Of a stretch of DNA of 64,000 nt, positions 39,439 to 47,427 are shown one piece after another. Source of the stretch: Coriobacteriaceae bacterium (lineage in GTDB: Bacteria; Actinomycetota; Coriobacteriia; Coriobacteriales; Coriobacteriaceae); contig DAJPFV010000001.1 in the NCBI GenBank assembly GCA_025993015.1, positions 1,860,001 to 1,924,000 of the forward strand. The letters run 5' to 3'. How positions within the stretch are numbered: position 1 is the first letter of the stretch; every line of letters starts with the position of its first letter. Below the pieces are notes generated by a model. That model was given only the letters and a program-made list of their open reading frames with translations. It did no database searches and was not told the origin of the DNA. A program made the translations under genes and the position numbers.

Positions 39439-40341
39439 GTGAGGGCTGTGTCCAATAAATCCAAGGACGCTGACCCCAAGCAACCAGATTCCTCGTTTAT
39501 CCAGCTTGACGATGCAAAGCAAAAGGACGCCGCTTCGGCGGCGTCCGCCCCTCGACGGAAGGCGCTCCTTGGCGTTCTGACTGCCGCGTGCACCATTCTG
39601 ATTGTCGTCTCGCTGGGCTTCGTTCATCCTTCCGAGAGCGGCGCCTGGTCCATCGACTGGATCATTCAGACCGTGACGGGGGAGAGCGTCGTCACCAAGG
39701 ACACCAAGGTGTCTGGCTCGACTACGACTTCGGGCGAGGCCAGTTCCAAGGATTCCAAGTCATCGAATGACGCAAAAGATGAGTCCAAGCATTCTGATGA
39801 GTCCAAGTCCAAGGACGATTCCGAGTCTTCAAACAAGGAATCGGACAAGAACTCGGATAATAAGAAGTCCGAGGACCAGGACGGCAAGAAGTCTGGCGAT
39901 AAATCCGCTGCCCAAAATACGGGAGCCGGTGATACTTCCAATGCGTCTGGCGGTGGCCAGTCGTCTGATGGAGCCTCATCCTCTAATGGTGGAAACGCCT
40001 CCTCGGGCGGCCAGAGCGGCTCGCAGGAGTCCAGCTACATAACAGTGACGGTTTCGGTCACATCGAGCGCTGTGGGCAATCCTGTGTCTTCTGGTGGCAC
40101 CTTTACCTTTAACGAAGGCGCTACCGTCTACGATGCCCTGTGCGCGCTGGGTCTTTCCGTCAACGCACATGGCTCGTCGTACGGCACGTATGTCTCCGCG
40201 ATTGGTGGTTTGGCCGAGAAACAGTACGGCGGCACGAGCGGCTGGATGTACTCCGTCAACGGCTCAACGCCCATGACGGCCTGCAGCAACTACGTTCTCT
40301 CCAACGGCGACAACGTGGTCTGGTATTACGTTACAGGCTAG
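39439..40341 (+). CDS. Second DUF4430 protein, membrane-anchored
   Basis: The 300-aa product has an N-terminal cytosolic stretch, one transmembrane helix (about residues 42-62), a long Ser/Lys/Asp-rich spacer (about 90-200) and one DUF4430 domain at the C-terminus (VSVTSSAVGNPVSSGGTF... GYWTG-like end VVWYYVTG). It begins directly after the stop of the larger DUF4430 gene (GTG 39439, or GTG 39448 nearer to AGGTGAGG), so both are under the cobalamin riboswitch. It probably works with the larger protein, for example handing on ligand near the membrane, which is inference. Confidence 0.88.
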   Translation: MRAVSNKSKDADPKQPDSSFIQLDDAKQKDAASAASAPRRKALLGVLTAACTILIVVSLGFVHPSESGAWSIDWIIQTVTGESVVTKDTKVSGSTTTSGEASSKDSKSSNDAKDESKHSDESKSKDDSESSNKESDKNSDNKKSEDQDGKKSGDKSAAQNTGAGDTSNASGGGQSSDGASSSNGGNASSGGQSGSQESSYITVTVSVTSSAVGNPVSSGGTFTFNEGATVYDALCALGLSVNAHGSSYGTYVSAIGGLAEKQYGGTSGWMYSVNGSTPMTACSNYVLSNGDNVVWYYVTG

Positions 40342-40363
40342 AGGCCTCGACATAGCGCGCCAG

Positions 40364-40401
40364 ACGGGCGGTTCGGACAAACATCCGGGCCGCCCGTTTT
40401 T
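40364..40401 (+). terminator. Terminator of DUF4430 operon
   Basis: ACGGGCGG (40364-40371) pairs with CCGCCCGT (40390-40397), extended by CGG/CCG past a small bulge, and followed by five T. Confidence 0.85.
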
Positions 40402-40438
40402 CAAGTGAATGGGACTGGGTCGCCGGGTCTTTCGGCAA

Positions 40439-40474
40439 ACAAAAAACCGGTTGGAATGGGAATTCCAACCGGTT
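40439..40474 (-). terminator. Terminator of GtrA gene
   Basis: AACCGGTTGGAAT (40445-40457) pairs perfectly with ATTCCAACCGGTT (40462-40474). On the minus strand it is followed by a T-run. Confidence 0.9.
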
Positions 40475-40500
40475 ATACATTCAAGCAAATAGCGAATCGA

Positions 40501-40908
40501 CTACGACCGTGCGCCCTCGAGAAAGAAGCGACGGCTGAAGTAGTTGTACCAGGTGACGAGGAACGTGGCGATGGCCTTCATGGCCTGGTAGCCGATGCTC
40601 AAAAACGTGACGCCCACAAACATGTATAGGTCGTTGAGGCCCAGACCGATCACCGACAGGATGGTGAAGATCGTGAACTCGCGCTTGCGGCTCATTCCCT
40701 CGCGATGGTCGAACACGAACTTCATGCTAAGCCAGTAGTTGACCACGACGGACGTGGTAAACGAGACCGTGGTGCTCATCAAAAAGTCGAGGTGAAACAG
40801 CTCGACAAGCGCAATGAGCATACCCCAGTCGATGCCAAAGGAGATAAGACCCACGACAGCGAACTTGAGGAACTGCTTGGTATGAGGTTGTGCCAGTGCC
40901 TTGCGCAC
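40501..40908 (-). CDS. GtrA-family membrane protein
   Basis: The 135-aa protein has four transmembrane helices, starting FLKFAVVGLISFGIDWGML, and the family's conserved VVNYWLSMKFVF and basic loop after it. GtrA proteins assist flipping or transfer of lipid-linked sugars for cell-surface glycans. The start is GTG 40908 with a weak GGATGTGA upstream. It is 218 bp from a second GtrA gene on the same strand. Confidence 0.88.
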   Translation of the reverse strand: MRKALAQPHTKQFLKFAVVGLISFGIDWGMLIALVELFHLDFLMSTTVSFTTSVVVNYWLSMKFVFDHREGMSRKREFTIFTILSVIGLGLNDLYMFVGVTFLSIGYQAMKAIATFLVTWYNYFSRRFFLEGARS

Positions 40909-41126
40909 GTAATCACATCCAATGCGTTGATGAATCGAGCAGAGGATACTTTAGAGCTTTTGCAAGGGAAACGTAAGGTCTTTGCCAAGAACTATACGAA
41001 CTCGCCAAATTTTCAAGAGCTAATCCGCAAACGTTGAAAATTTGCCCGTAAACGAGCAAAGCCCACGAACAACACAGCGCTCGACGTGCGTCATCCGTGG
41101 GCATCGTAAAGCTGCAAGGTTGCGAG

Positions 41127-41522
41127 TTACTTGGTCTCGTCACCTTCCAGGAAGATCTTTCGGGTCACAAAGTTGTAGACCATGACAAGCGCGGTGGCGC
41201 AGATCTTGGCGATATTGGCCTCGAGTCCCAGGCCGGCGTTGAGTGTCAACACGATACCGTCGTTGAGTGCCAGGCCGATCACGGACAGCACGACAAAGAT
41301 AATGAACTCGCGGCGGCGGCTCATGCCCTCCTTGTGCGCAAACACGTACTTCATGCTGGCGAGGTAGTTAAAGATGAGTGAGATGATAAAGCCGCTGGTG
41401 TTGGCGATTAGGATGTTGAGGCCCAGACCGTAGTGGAGCAGATTCATAATGCCAAAGTCGATGACCGTGGCAATGACGCCGACGACGCCAAACTTCATGA
41501 TCTGCGCAAGGAGCTTTTGCAT
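41127..41522 (-). CDS. GtrA-family membrane protein, paralogue
   Basis: The 131-aa protein has four membrane helices (IMKFGVVGVIATVIDFGIM; IFNYLASMKYVFAHKEGMSR) and shares the layout and the charged loop of the GtrA protein at 40.5 kb. ATG 41522 after AAGGCAGG gives the usual start; the frame is open to 41585 and a 21-residue longer form is possible. The next gene upstream is the class III fructose-bisphosphatase, ending just before. Confidence 0.87.
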   Translation of the reverse strand: MQKLLAQIMKFGVVGVIATVIDFGIMNLLHYGLGLNILIANTSGFIISLIFNYLASMKYVFAHKEGMSRRREFIIFVVLSVIGLALNDGIVLTLNAGLGLEANIAKICATALVMVYNFVTRKIFLEGDETK

Positions 41523-41600
41523 GGTACCTGCCTTAGGGTGGCGCCGGGACGCCGTGGGGATGACAAACTCAGCAAGTTTAGCCAATCCCCGCGGGTGGGG

Positions 41601-43517
41601 CTAGGCGCGCTCCTCGATAGCACCGTTTCTATATGCATCGAGCAGCTGGCGCAGGTCTTGGATCTGGCTGCGGATCTTGGCTCCGGAATCGGTGTCGCTC
41701 ACCATGCGGCGACGGTCTGCTTGGTCAAAACGGTTGGTCTCGCTTTCGATGTCCACGTTGCGTGTGAGTGCCTCGGCAACCGTCGTAAAGGCCCGGTGCG
41801 ACTTGAGACGGCAGCCGCGCGAGCTCGAGATGAGCGTATAGCCGGCGATACCCGTCTTGGGATGGTAGGCGCGGCAGAAGCCGCCATCGATGACCAGCAG
41901 CTTCCCCTCGGCTCGGATAGGCTGCTCGCCCTTGGTGGTTTTAACGGGTGTGTGGCCGTTGATGATGTGACCGGTCGGTGAACATGCCATGGGCGCGACG
42001 CCAAACTCGCGCATGATGTCGTCGCAGACCGAGGGCGACTTGGTAAGTGTAAAGTACGGGTCCATCGGCTCGACCCAGGTGCTCTTATCGGCGATATAGG
42101 CGCGCTCAAAGGTACGCACCAGGCGTCCGCTGGCGGGTGAGTTAAAGCCAATCCACAGGTACCACATCCAGTCGAGAGCGTCGCGGTCGCCCATGCGCCA
42201 GGCGCGGCGGGCGATGTGGTCGCAAAAATCAAGATAATCGCGGCCAGCGTGCCAGGTGCCCAGGCAGTTCATGCTGCTAAAGGTGCCGTCTTCGTTGAGC
42301 GGCACGCAGCCGTGGAACAGCAGGTTGCCGTTGGCGACCTTGTACATCGAGCCGTGGGAATAGAGGAAATCGATATGGCGATGCAGGTGATCGGCGGTGA
42401 CAAACTCGGACACGAGCTTGTCGATGATGTGCTGCTCCTGAGACGTGAGCGTATAGGGGTCCGTCGGGTCGACGGTGGGGAAGTCGTTGGTCGTGAGCGG
42501 CCACACGCTGCCGTCGGCGAGCGTGACCGTGCCGGTGTCGTGGTCGATCTTGTCGAGTAGCAGGCGGTCGGTCATATCGAACTCGGGGTGGCGCTGGATA
42601 ATCTGACCCTCGAGCTTAAAGAGCAGAACGTTGATGGCCTTGATCAGCGGGGTGATGGACTCACCGGCGGTGTAGGTGGCATCAGCAAAGGCGACAAGTT
42701 CACGCAGCGAGATGCCGTAGTCGTTCTCGAGGATCTCGTAGTTGTCGTAGCGTAGGTTGTTGCGCAGCACCGTGGCGATGCAGGCAGGTTCACCGGCCGC
42801 AGCGCCCATCCACAGCAGGTCGTGGTTGCCCCACTGGATGTCGAGTGAATGGTAGGTGAGCAGGCGGTCCATAATCTTGGCCGCGCCGCCGCCGCGGTCG
42901 AAGATGTCGCCCACCAGGTGCAGGTGGTCGACGGCCAGGCGCTTGATAAGCGAGGCGAGCGACTCGATAAAATCGTCGGCGCTTGCGGTCTCCAGGATGG
43001 ACTCCACGATGCGCTCGTGATAGCGCACGCGATAGTTGTTCTCGTCCGGGTGCGTGTGCAACAACTCGTCGATGATATAGGCGTAATCGCGCGGGATGGC
43101 CTTACGCACCTTGGAGCGCGTGTAGCGGCTTGAAAGCGAACGCGCGACCATGATGAGCTGGTCAAGCATCGTCTTGTACCAGGTGGGCGAGTCCTCGCGC
43201 CGGCTGCGGACCAGGTCGATCTTCTCGCGCGGATAGTAGATGAGCGTGCACAGCTCGCCCTTCTCGTCAAAGGAGAGCGTGTCGCCAAAGATCTCGTCGA
43301 CATGCTCGCGCACGACGCCCGAGCAGTTGTTGAGGATGTGCATAAAGGCTTCGTACTCGCCGTGCACGTCGCTCATAAAATGCTCGGTGCCCTTTGGCAG
43401 ATTGAGGATGGCCGAGAGATTGATAATCTCGGTAAACGCGGATTGTTCGGTGGGAAATTGTCTCGACAGCAGGCGCAGATACTTAAAGTCTTGCGGGTTG
43501 CGATCGAATGCGACCAT
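41601..43517 (-). CDS. fbp: Fructose-1,6-bisphosphatase, class III
   Basis: Class III FBPase is the Firmicutes-type gluconeogenic phosphatase with a calcineurin-like metallophosphatase core. The 638-aa protein fits the family length. It has HFMSDVHGEYEAF (metal site 1), HLVGDIFDRGGGAAKIMD, IQWGNHDLLWMGAAAG and, near the end, HIINGHTPVK. ATG 43517 has GGAAGGTG upstream. It is the only gluconeogenesis gene in the window. Confidence 0.96.
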   Translation of the reverse strand: MVAFDRNPQDFKYLRLLSRQFPTEQSAFTEIINLSAILNLPKGTEHFMSDVHGEYEAFMHILNNCSGVVREHVDEIFGDTLSFDEKGELCTLIYYPREKIDLVRSRREDSPTWYKTMLDQLIMVARSLSSRYTRSKVRKAIPRDYAYIIDELLHTHPDENNYRVRYHERIVESILETASADDFIESLASLIKRLAVDHLHLVGDIFDRGGGAAKIMDRLLTYHSLDIQWGNHDLLWMGAAAGEPACIATVLRNNLRYDNYEILENDYGISLRELVAFADATYTAGESITPLIKAINVLLFKLEGQIIQRHPEFDMTDRLLLDKIDHDTGTVTLADGSVWPLTTNDFPTVDPTDPYTLTSQEQHIIDKLVSEFVTADHLHRHIDFLYSHGSMYKVANGNLLFHGCVPLNEDGTFSSMNCLGTWHAGRDYLDFCDHIARRAWRMGDRDALDWMWYLWIGFNSPASGRLVRTFERAYIADKSTWVEPMDPYFTLTKSPSVCDDIMREFGVAPMACSPTGHIINGHTPVKTTKGEQPIRAEGKLLVIDGGFCRAYHPKTGIAGYTLISSSRGCRLKSHRAFTTVAEALTRNVDIESETNRFDQADRRRMVSDTDSGAKIRSQIQDLRQLLDAYRNGAIEERA

Positions 43518-43837
43518 GAAACACCTTCCGATGGGGCTGGTAAAACTGATAAACAGCGTCAAACGTTTATCAGTATGCGCCGCTTTTGTTTCGATTTTGC
43601 GCCAGCGGCTGAATTGTCGGCTGAACGGTTTGGTAAATCGATTTAGTGAAGGTAGATATGGCGGTTGGGTGGAGACGATAGAGGGTGTTTTCTCAGATAT
43701 TTATGCGTGGGGTCGGTGGAAACGATGGTGGTAAAGATGTTCGCTATTTTTGGTTCGATTTGGTAAATAGTGGACATATGTACCGTATGTAGGCTCACTG
43801 TGCGATAATTTGCGCAGCAATGAGTAAGGAGCCTCAT
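43518..43837. promoter_or_regulatory. AT-rich divergent upstream region of fbp and degV
   Basis: No gene is supported. It must contain both promoters. TGCGATAAT at 43800-43808 could be an extended -10 for degV. ACATATGT with a nearby GTATGT (43774-43790) looks operator-like but is weak. Confidence 0.35.
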
Positions 43838-44728
43838 ATGAGTGATTTTGTCCTGACCTGTGAATCCGCCGCCGATCGAACTCGGGAGTTCTTTGAATCG
43901 CGCAATATCCCTGTCGTGTGTTTTCATTACGAGATCGACGATGTTGTCTATACGGACGATCTGTATCAGTCGATTACGCCGGACGAGTTTTTTGCCCAGA
44001 TTGCCGCAGGCGCCATGTCCAAGACGTCTCAGGTGAGCGTGGGTGAGTACGAGGAGTTTTGGGAGCCGCTTGTTGCCGAGGGTAAAGACGTGCTGCACCT
44101 GACGTTGTCGTCGGGTATTTCGGGTACGTATGGCTCGGCTTGCGTTGCGGCGCAGATGCTCGCGGATCGCTATCCCCAGGGCGGCAAGGTGCGCGTCATC
44201 GATTCGCTGGCGGCGTCTTCGGGCTTTGGCCTGCTGGCGGAATGTGCCGCCGACGTGCGCGATAGCGGGGCTTCACTCGACGAGACGGCTGCCTGGATCG
44301 AGGAGCACAAGCTCAACCTGCACCACTGGTTCTTCTCGACCGATCTGTCGAGCTACCTGCGCGGCGGTCGCATTTCGGCTGCGAGCGCGATCATCGGCAC
44401 GGCGCTTAAGATTTGCCCGCTTATGACAGTCGATTGCGAAGGTGGGCTGTCGCCACGTGAGAAGATTCGCACTAAGAAGCGCGCGATTTCCGAGATGGCT
44501 AAGACCATGATGGCACACGTGCAGGACGGTGCGGATTATTCGGGTAAGTGCGTCATGTCGCACTCGGCGTGCCGCGAGGATGCCGAGGCAGTTGCGGCGC
44601 TGATCGAGGAACAGATTCCGCAGCTTAAAGGCAAGATTGAGATCAATAACATCGGTACTCTGATTGGCTCGCATACCGGACCTGGTACGGTGGCGCTCTT
44701 CTTTATGGGCGACAAGCGCGTGAATTAG
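43838..44728 (+). CDS. DegV-family fatty-acid-binding protein
   Basis: The 296-aa DegV protein holds a fatty acid between two domains; homologues (FakB) deliver it to the fatty acid kinase FakA. Motifs are SAADRTREFF at the N-terminus, GAMSKTSQVSVGEY, the signature LTLSSGISGTYGSA, LSSYLRGGRIS and the C-terminal IGSHTGPGTVALFF. ATG 43838 has TAAGGAG upstream. No FakA gene is in the window. A second DegV gene runs off the right edge. Confidence 0.94.
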   Translation: MSDFVLTCESAADRTREFFESRNIPVVCFHYEIDDVVYTDDLYQSITPDEFFAQIAAGAMSKTSQVSVGEYEEFWEPLVAEGKDVLHLTLSSGISGTYGSACVAAQMLADRYPQGGKVRVIDSLAASSGFGLLAECAADVRDSGASLDETAAWIEEHKLNLHHWFFSTDLSSYLRGGRISAASAIIGTALKICPLMTVDCEGGLSPREKIRTKKRAISEMAKTMMAHVQDGADYSGKCVMSHSACREDAEAVAALIEEQIPQLKGKIEINNIGTLIGSHTGPGTVALFFMGDKRVN

Positions 44729-44769
44729 TTTGCCCCATCACATCGCTGCATGATTGCTCAAACGAAAAC

Positions 44770-44797
44770 GGCCCGCCTCACGTTTGTGGGGCGGGCC
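44770..44797. terminator. Two-way terminator between convergent genes
   Basis: GGCCCGCC (44770-44777) pairs with GGCGGGCC (44790-44797). T-rich tails occur on both strands, the better one for the minus strand gene. Confidence 0.75.
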
Positions 44798-44809
44798 TTG
44801 CTGTTGGGG

Positions 44810-45901
44810 TTAGCGTTTCTTTCCGCGGAAGAAGAAGCCGTGCAGTGACGGCTTGAGGCCGCGGTTGGCGCGATGCTCCTCGACGCGCTCGTGGATCGAA
44901 GCGACGCGCTCGATGACTTCGTCGGGAATCGGCACGTCGGGATTCATGTTCTCGACTTGGCTGACCTCGGCGGCGGAGACCTGGTCGATAATGGGCACAT
45001 CGTCGTGCGAGATGACAGGTGTGGCGTCTTCCTTCATCTTGCGATAACGCTGCATCATGTCGGTCTGCAGCTGCTGGGCCGAAGGCGGCGTCCAGATGAT
45101 GGCGTTGGCGCCGGCGGCGATGGTTTCACGGATGCTCTCGGGCGTCTTGCCGCCCGGCGCGATGAGCGGCAGGTTGGGATAGTGCTTGCGCAGCTCGCGT
45201 AGGACCTGGGGCGTGTTCTTGCCGGCGGCGATGTTGAGAATCTTGGCTCCAGCGCGCACCTTGGCGTGGGCATCGTCGTCGCAGCGAACGACCGTAGCGA
45301 TGACGGGGATGTCGGCGATGTTGGTGATGTGCTCGACCATCTCGGCGGTGGCGGGGGAGTTGACCACACAGCCCGCCGCGCCCTGCATCTCGGAGACGGC
45401 TGCCATCTGAACGGAGCGCTTGCCGGTGGTGGTGCCACCGCCCACGCCTACGAAGACCGGGCACTCGGCGACGGTCAGCAGCGCCTGCGTAATGGCGGGC
45501 TGCGGCGTGAAGGGGTAAACGGCAAAGACGGCATCGGCGTTGGAGTTGCGGATGACCGCGACGTCGGTGGTGTAGATGAGCGATTTGATACGACGGCCGA
45601 AGAGCGTGAAGCCGCTGGCCTCCTCAATCTCGTCAGGCATGCGAAGGGCCGCCTTGCGCAGGCGCCCGTCGATGGGCAGCGGCTCCATGGGAAGCAGTCC
45701 GTTGGGGGTCACGGCTACCTGGGGTTCGGTGAACTCGTCTGCGAGCTCGACCTCGGAGAAATCGACCGAGGCGACGATGTCCTCGTGAACCTCGGCGGGC
45801 ACATCGATGGGGGCTTGGTCGTTTGCCGCGGCAGGCGTGTCGAAGGAGCTGGTGCCGACGAAGGCGTCGACGCGCTCATTTAGATCGTTGAGGGTATCCA
45901 T
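44810..45901 (-). CDS. Putative TIM-barrel-like protein of unknown function
   Basis: The 363-aa protein has an acidic, disordered first 90 residues. A region with alternating strands and helices follows and resembles a ribulose-phosphate-binding barrel: AVFAVYPFTPQPAITQALL, VFVGVGGGTTTGKRS, IPVIATVVRCDDDAHAKV, KILNIAAGKNT, LPLIAPGGKTPESI. A basic tail closes it. Related proteins are seen in Coriobacteriia and are often labelled only hydrolase. No catalytic residue can be assigned. Confidence 0.75.
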   Translation of the reverse strand: MDTLNDLNERVDAFVGTSSFDTPAAANDQAPIDVPAEVHEDIVASVDFSEVELADEFTEPQVAVTPNGLLPMEPLPIDGRLRKAALRMPDEIEEASGFTLFGRRIKSLIYTTDVAVIRNSNADAVFAVYPFTPQPAITQALLTVAECPVFVGVGGGTTTGKRSVQMAAVSEMQGAAGCVVNSPATAEMVEHITNIADIPVIATVVRCDDDAHAKVRAGAKILNIAAGKNTPQVLRELRKHYPNLPLIAPGGKTPESIRETIAAGANAIIWTPPSAQQLQTDMMQRYRKMKEDATPVISHDDVPIIDQVSAAEVSQVENMNPDVPIPDEVIERVASIHERVEEHRANRGLKPSLHGFFFRGKKR

Positions 45902-46092
45902 GGAAGCTCGATTCTATGTGATGACGGCCGGCGCGATGCAGCCGGAATTGCGAATGCTAAATCGTTTGACGAGTTGATTTTTCCCCGCCGCGCCATCCGT
46001 TAGACCGAAGGGCCGGCGAACGTGAAGGAGCTGTGGTGGCGGGTATTGAGGTGCTATCTTGAATGTCCCGTTTAAAAGAGAGGTGACGCGGT

Positions 46093-46263
46093 ATGGAATT
46101 GACAGCAATGTTTAGCTCGATTGGCCTGTGCGTGGGCGCAATCGTTGCCGCCGCGGTCATCTACTTTGTGGTCACGGCCATTAAGGGCAAAAGGGCCGAA
46201 CGCAAGGAGCGCGCGACGCTTAAACAGCATCGCGACCAGCAGAGCAAACGCGCACGGAGATAG
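46093..46263 (+). CDS. Small single-pass membrane protein (56 aa)
   Basis: ATG 46093, preceded by AGAGAGGTGA, encodes a short protein. It begins MELTAMFSSIGLCVGAIVA, followed by more hydrophobic residues (one helix, about residues 8-28), then a strongly basic Lys/Arg/Gln tail ending RRR-like. The RBS, clear helix and basic inside tail make it a real gene rather than chance. Function unknown. Confidence 0.7.
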   Translation: MELTAMFSSIGLCVGAIVAAAVIYFVVTAIKGKRAERKERATLKQHRDQQSKRARR

Positions 46264-46287
46264 CTTGTTGAGTTTTGGATCCGTGCG

Positions 46288-47391
46288 CTAGCTGCGTTTT
46301 CGGATCAGGGCAATGTAGAAGCCCTCAAAGTCGCGGCTAGGCGGAATGGTGAGCGTGCCGGGCAGGCCGTTGGCGATGGCCGATACCTGACCCGCGGCAA
46401 TGGCCTCGGTCAGGGCGTTGGACTCGATGCGCGGCTCCTCGCCAGCTTCCTGGGCGCGGCGTGCCTCACTTTCGCTTGGCGTGCCGTCGAGGGGGATGAG
46501 CTCGCAGTCCATATGCTTGTCGAGGGCCTTTTGCAGGGCGTCCTCGTTTTCCTGCGGCAAGATCGAACAAGTCGAATAGACGAGCGTGCCGCCCGGTTTG
46601 AGGGCTCCCATGGCGCGGTCCAGAAGCGCACGCTGCGAGCGGGCACACTTGCTCAGCAACTGCTCGGTCAGGCCGCGCAGGCTTTTCTCGTTGCCGCTGA
46701 TAACGGTGCCCGTGCCGGTGCAGGGAGCGTCGAGCAGGATGCGGTCAAAGCGGAAGAACTCGTCGAGCTCGCGTGCGTCGGTGCGCATGACGGGCACGTT
46801 TTTTGCGCCTTGGCGGTGGAGGTTGGCTTCGAGCTTCTCGGCGCGGGGAATGCTCATCTCGCAGGCGGTAAGGTGCGCCTGCCCCTGCGTGAGGGCGGCG
46901 ATCTGCGTCGTCTTGCCGCCAGGGGCTGCGCACATGTCCAGGATGTCCTCGCCTGCCTGGGCGCCCAGGACCAACGGCGGCATCATAGACGACAGACTTT
47001 GCAAGTAGATCTTGCCGTCGCGGTAGATGTCGAGGTCCCATAGGTCGGAAACCTGTGCTTCGGGCAGGATGAAGGCGTCTGGGTACCAGGTGACGGGGTT
47101 GTGAGCGATGCCGGCGGCATCGAGCGCCGCAGCGATGTCCTCGGCGGTTGCCTTGAGCGTGTTTGCGCGCAGCGTGACCGGGCGTGTGGCCGCGGCGCCG
47201 AAGCCCTCGATCATGAGCTCGGCATCGGCGGGCGCATAGGCGCCGGCGACCGTGTCGACCATAAAGCGCGGCAGGTCGGCGGCGGAGTGTTGGGCGGCAA
47301 GCTGGTCGGAAAGCTCGGTAGCAGCAAACTGCCTGAGCTTGAGCTCGGCCTTGACCTGCTTTTTCTGCTTACGACGACGCGGCTTGGACAT
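46288..47391 (-). CDS. RsmB/NOL1-family RNA m5C methyltransferase
   Basis: The 367-aa protein is a SAM-dependent methyltransferase of the NOL1/NOP2/Sun family that makes 5-methylcytosine in rRNA. It has SAM motif ILDMCAAPGGKTTQIAAL (about residue 140), LLDAPCTGTGTVI with the catalytic Cys and Pro, and VYSTCSILPQENE with the second Cys. A basic Lys/Arg-rich N-terminus probably binds RNA. It lies 36 bp after the methionyl-tRNA synthetase gene on the same strand and is probably cotranscribed. Confidence 0.93.
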   Translation of the reverse strand: MSKPRRRKQKKQVKAELKLRQFAATELSDQLAAQHSAADLPRFMVDTVAGAYAPADAELMIEGFGAAATRPVTLRANTLKATAEDIAAALDAAGIAHNPVTWYPDAFILPEAQVSDLWDLDIYRDGKIYLQSLSSMMPPLVLGAQAGEDILDMCAAPGGKTTQIAALTQGQAHLTACEMSIPRAEKLEANLHRQGAKNVPVMRTDARELDEFFRFDRILLDAPCTGTGTVISGNEKSLRGLTEQLLSKCARSQRALLDRAMGALKPGGTLVYSTCSILPQENEDALQKALDKHMDCELIPLDGTPSESEARRAQEAGEEPRIESNALTEAIAAGQVSAIANGLPGTLTIPPSRDFEGFYIALIRKRS

Positions 47392-47427
47392 CCGTCTTTC
47401 CTTCCCATTCCATTACATGTCGAGTGT

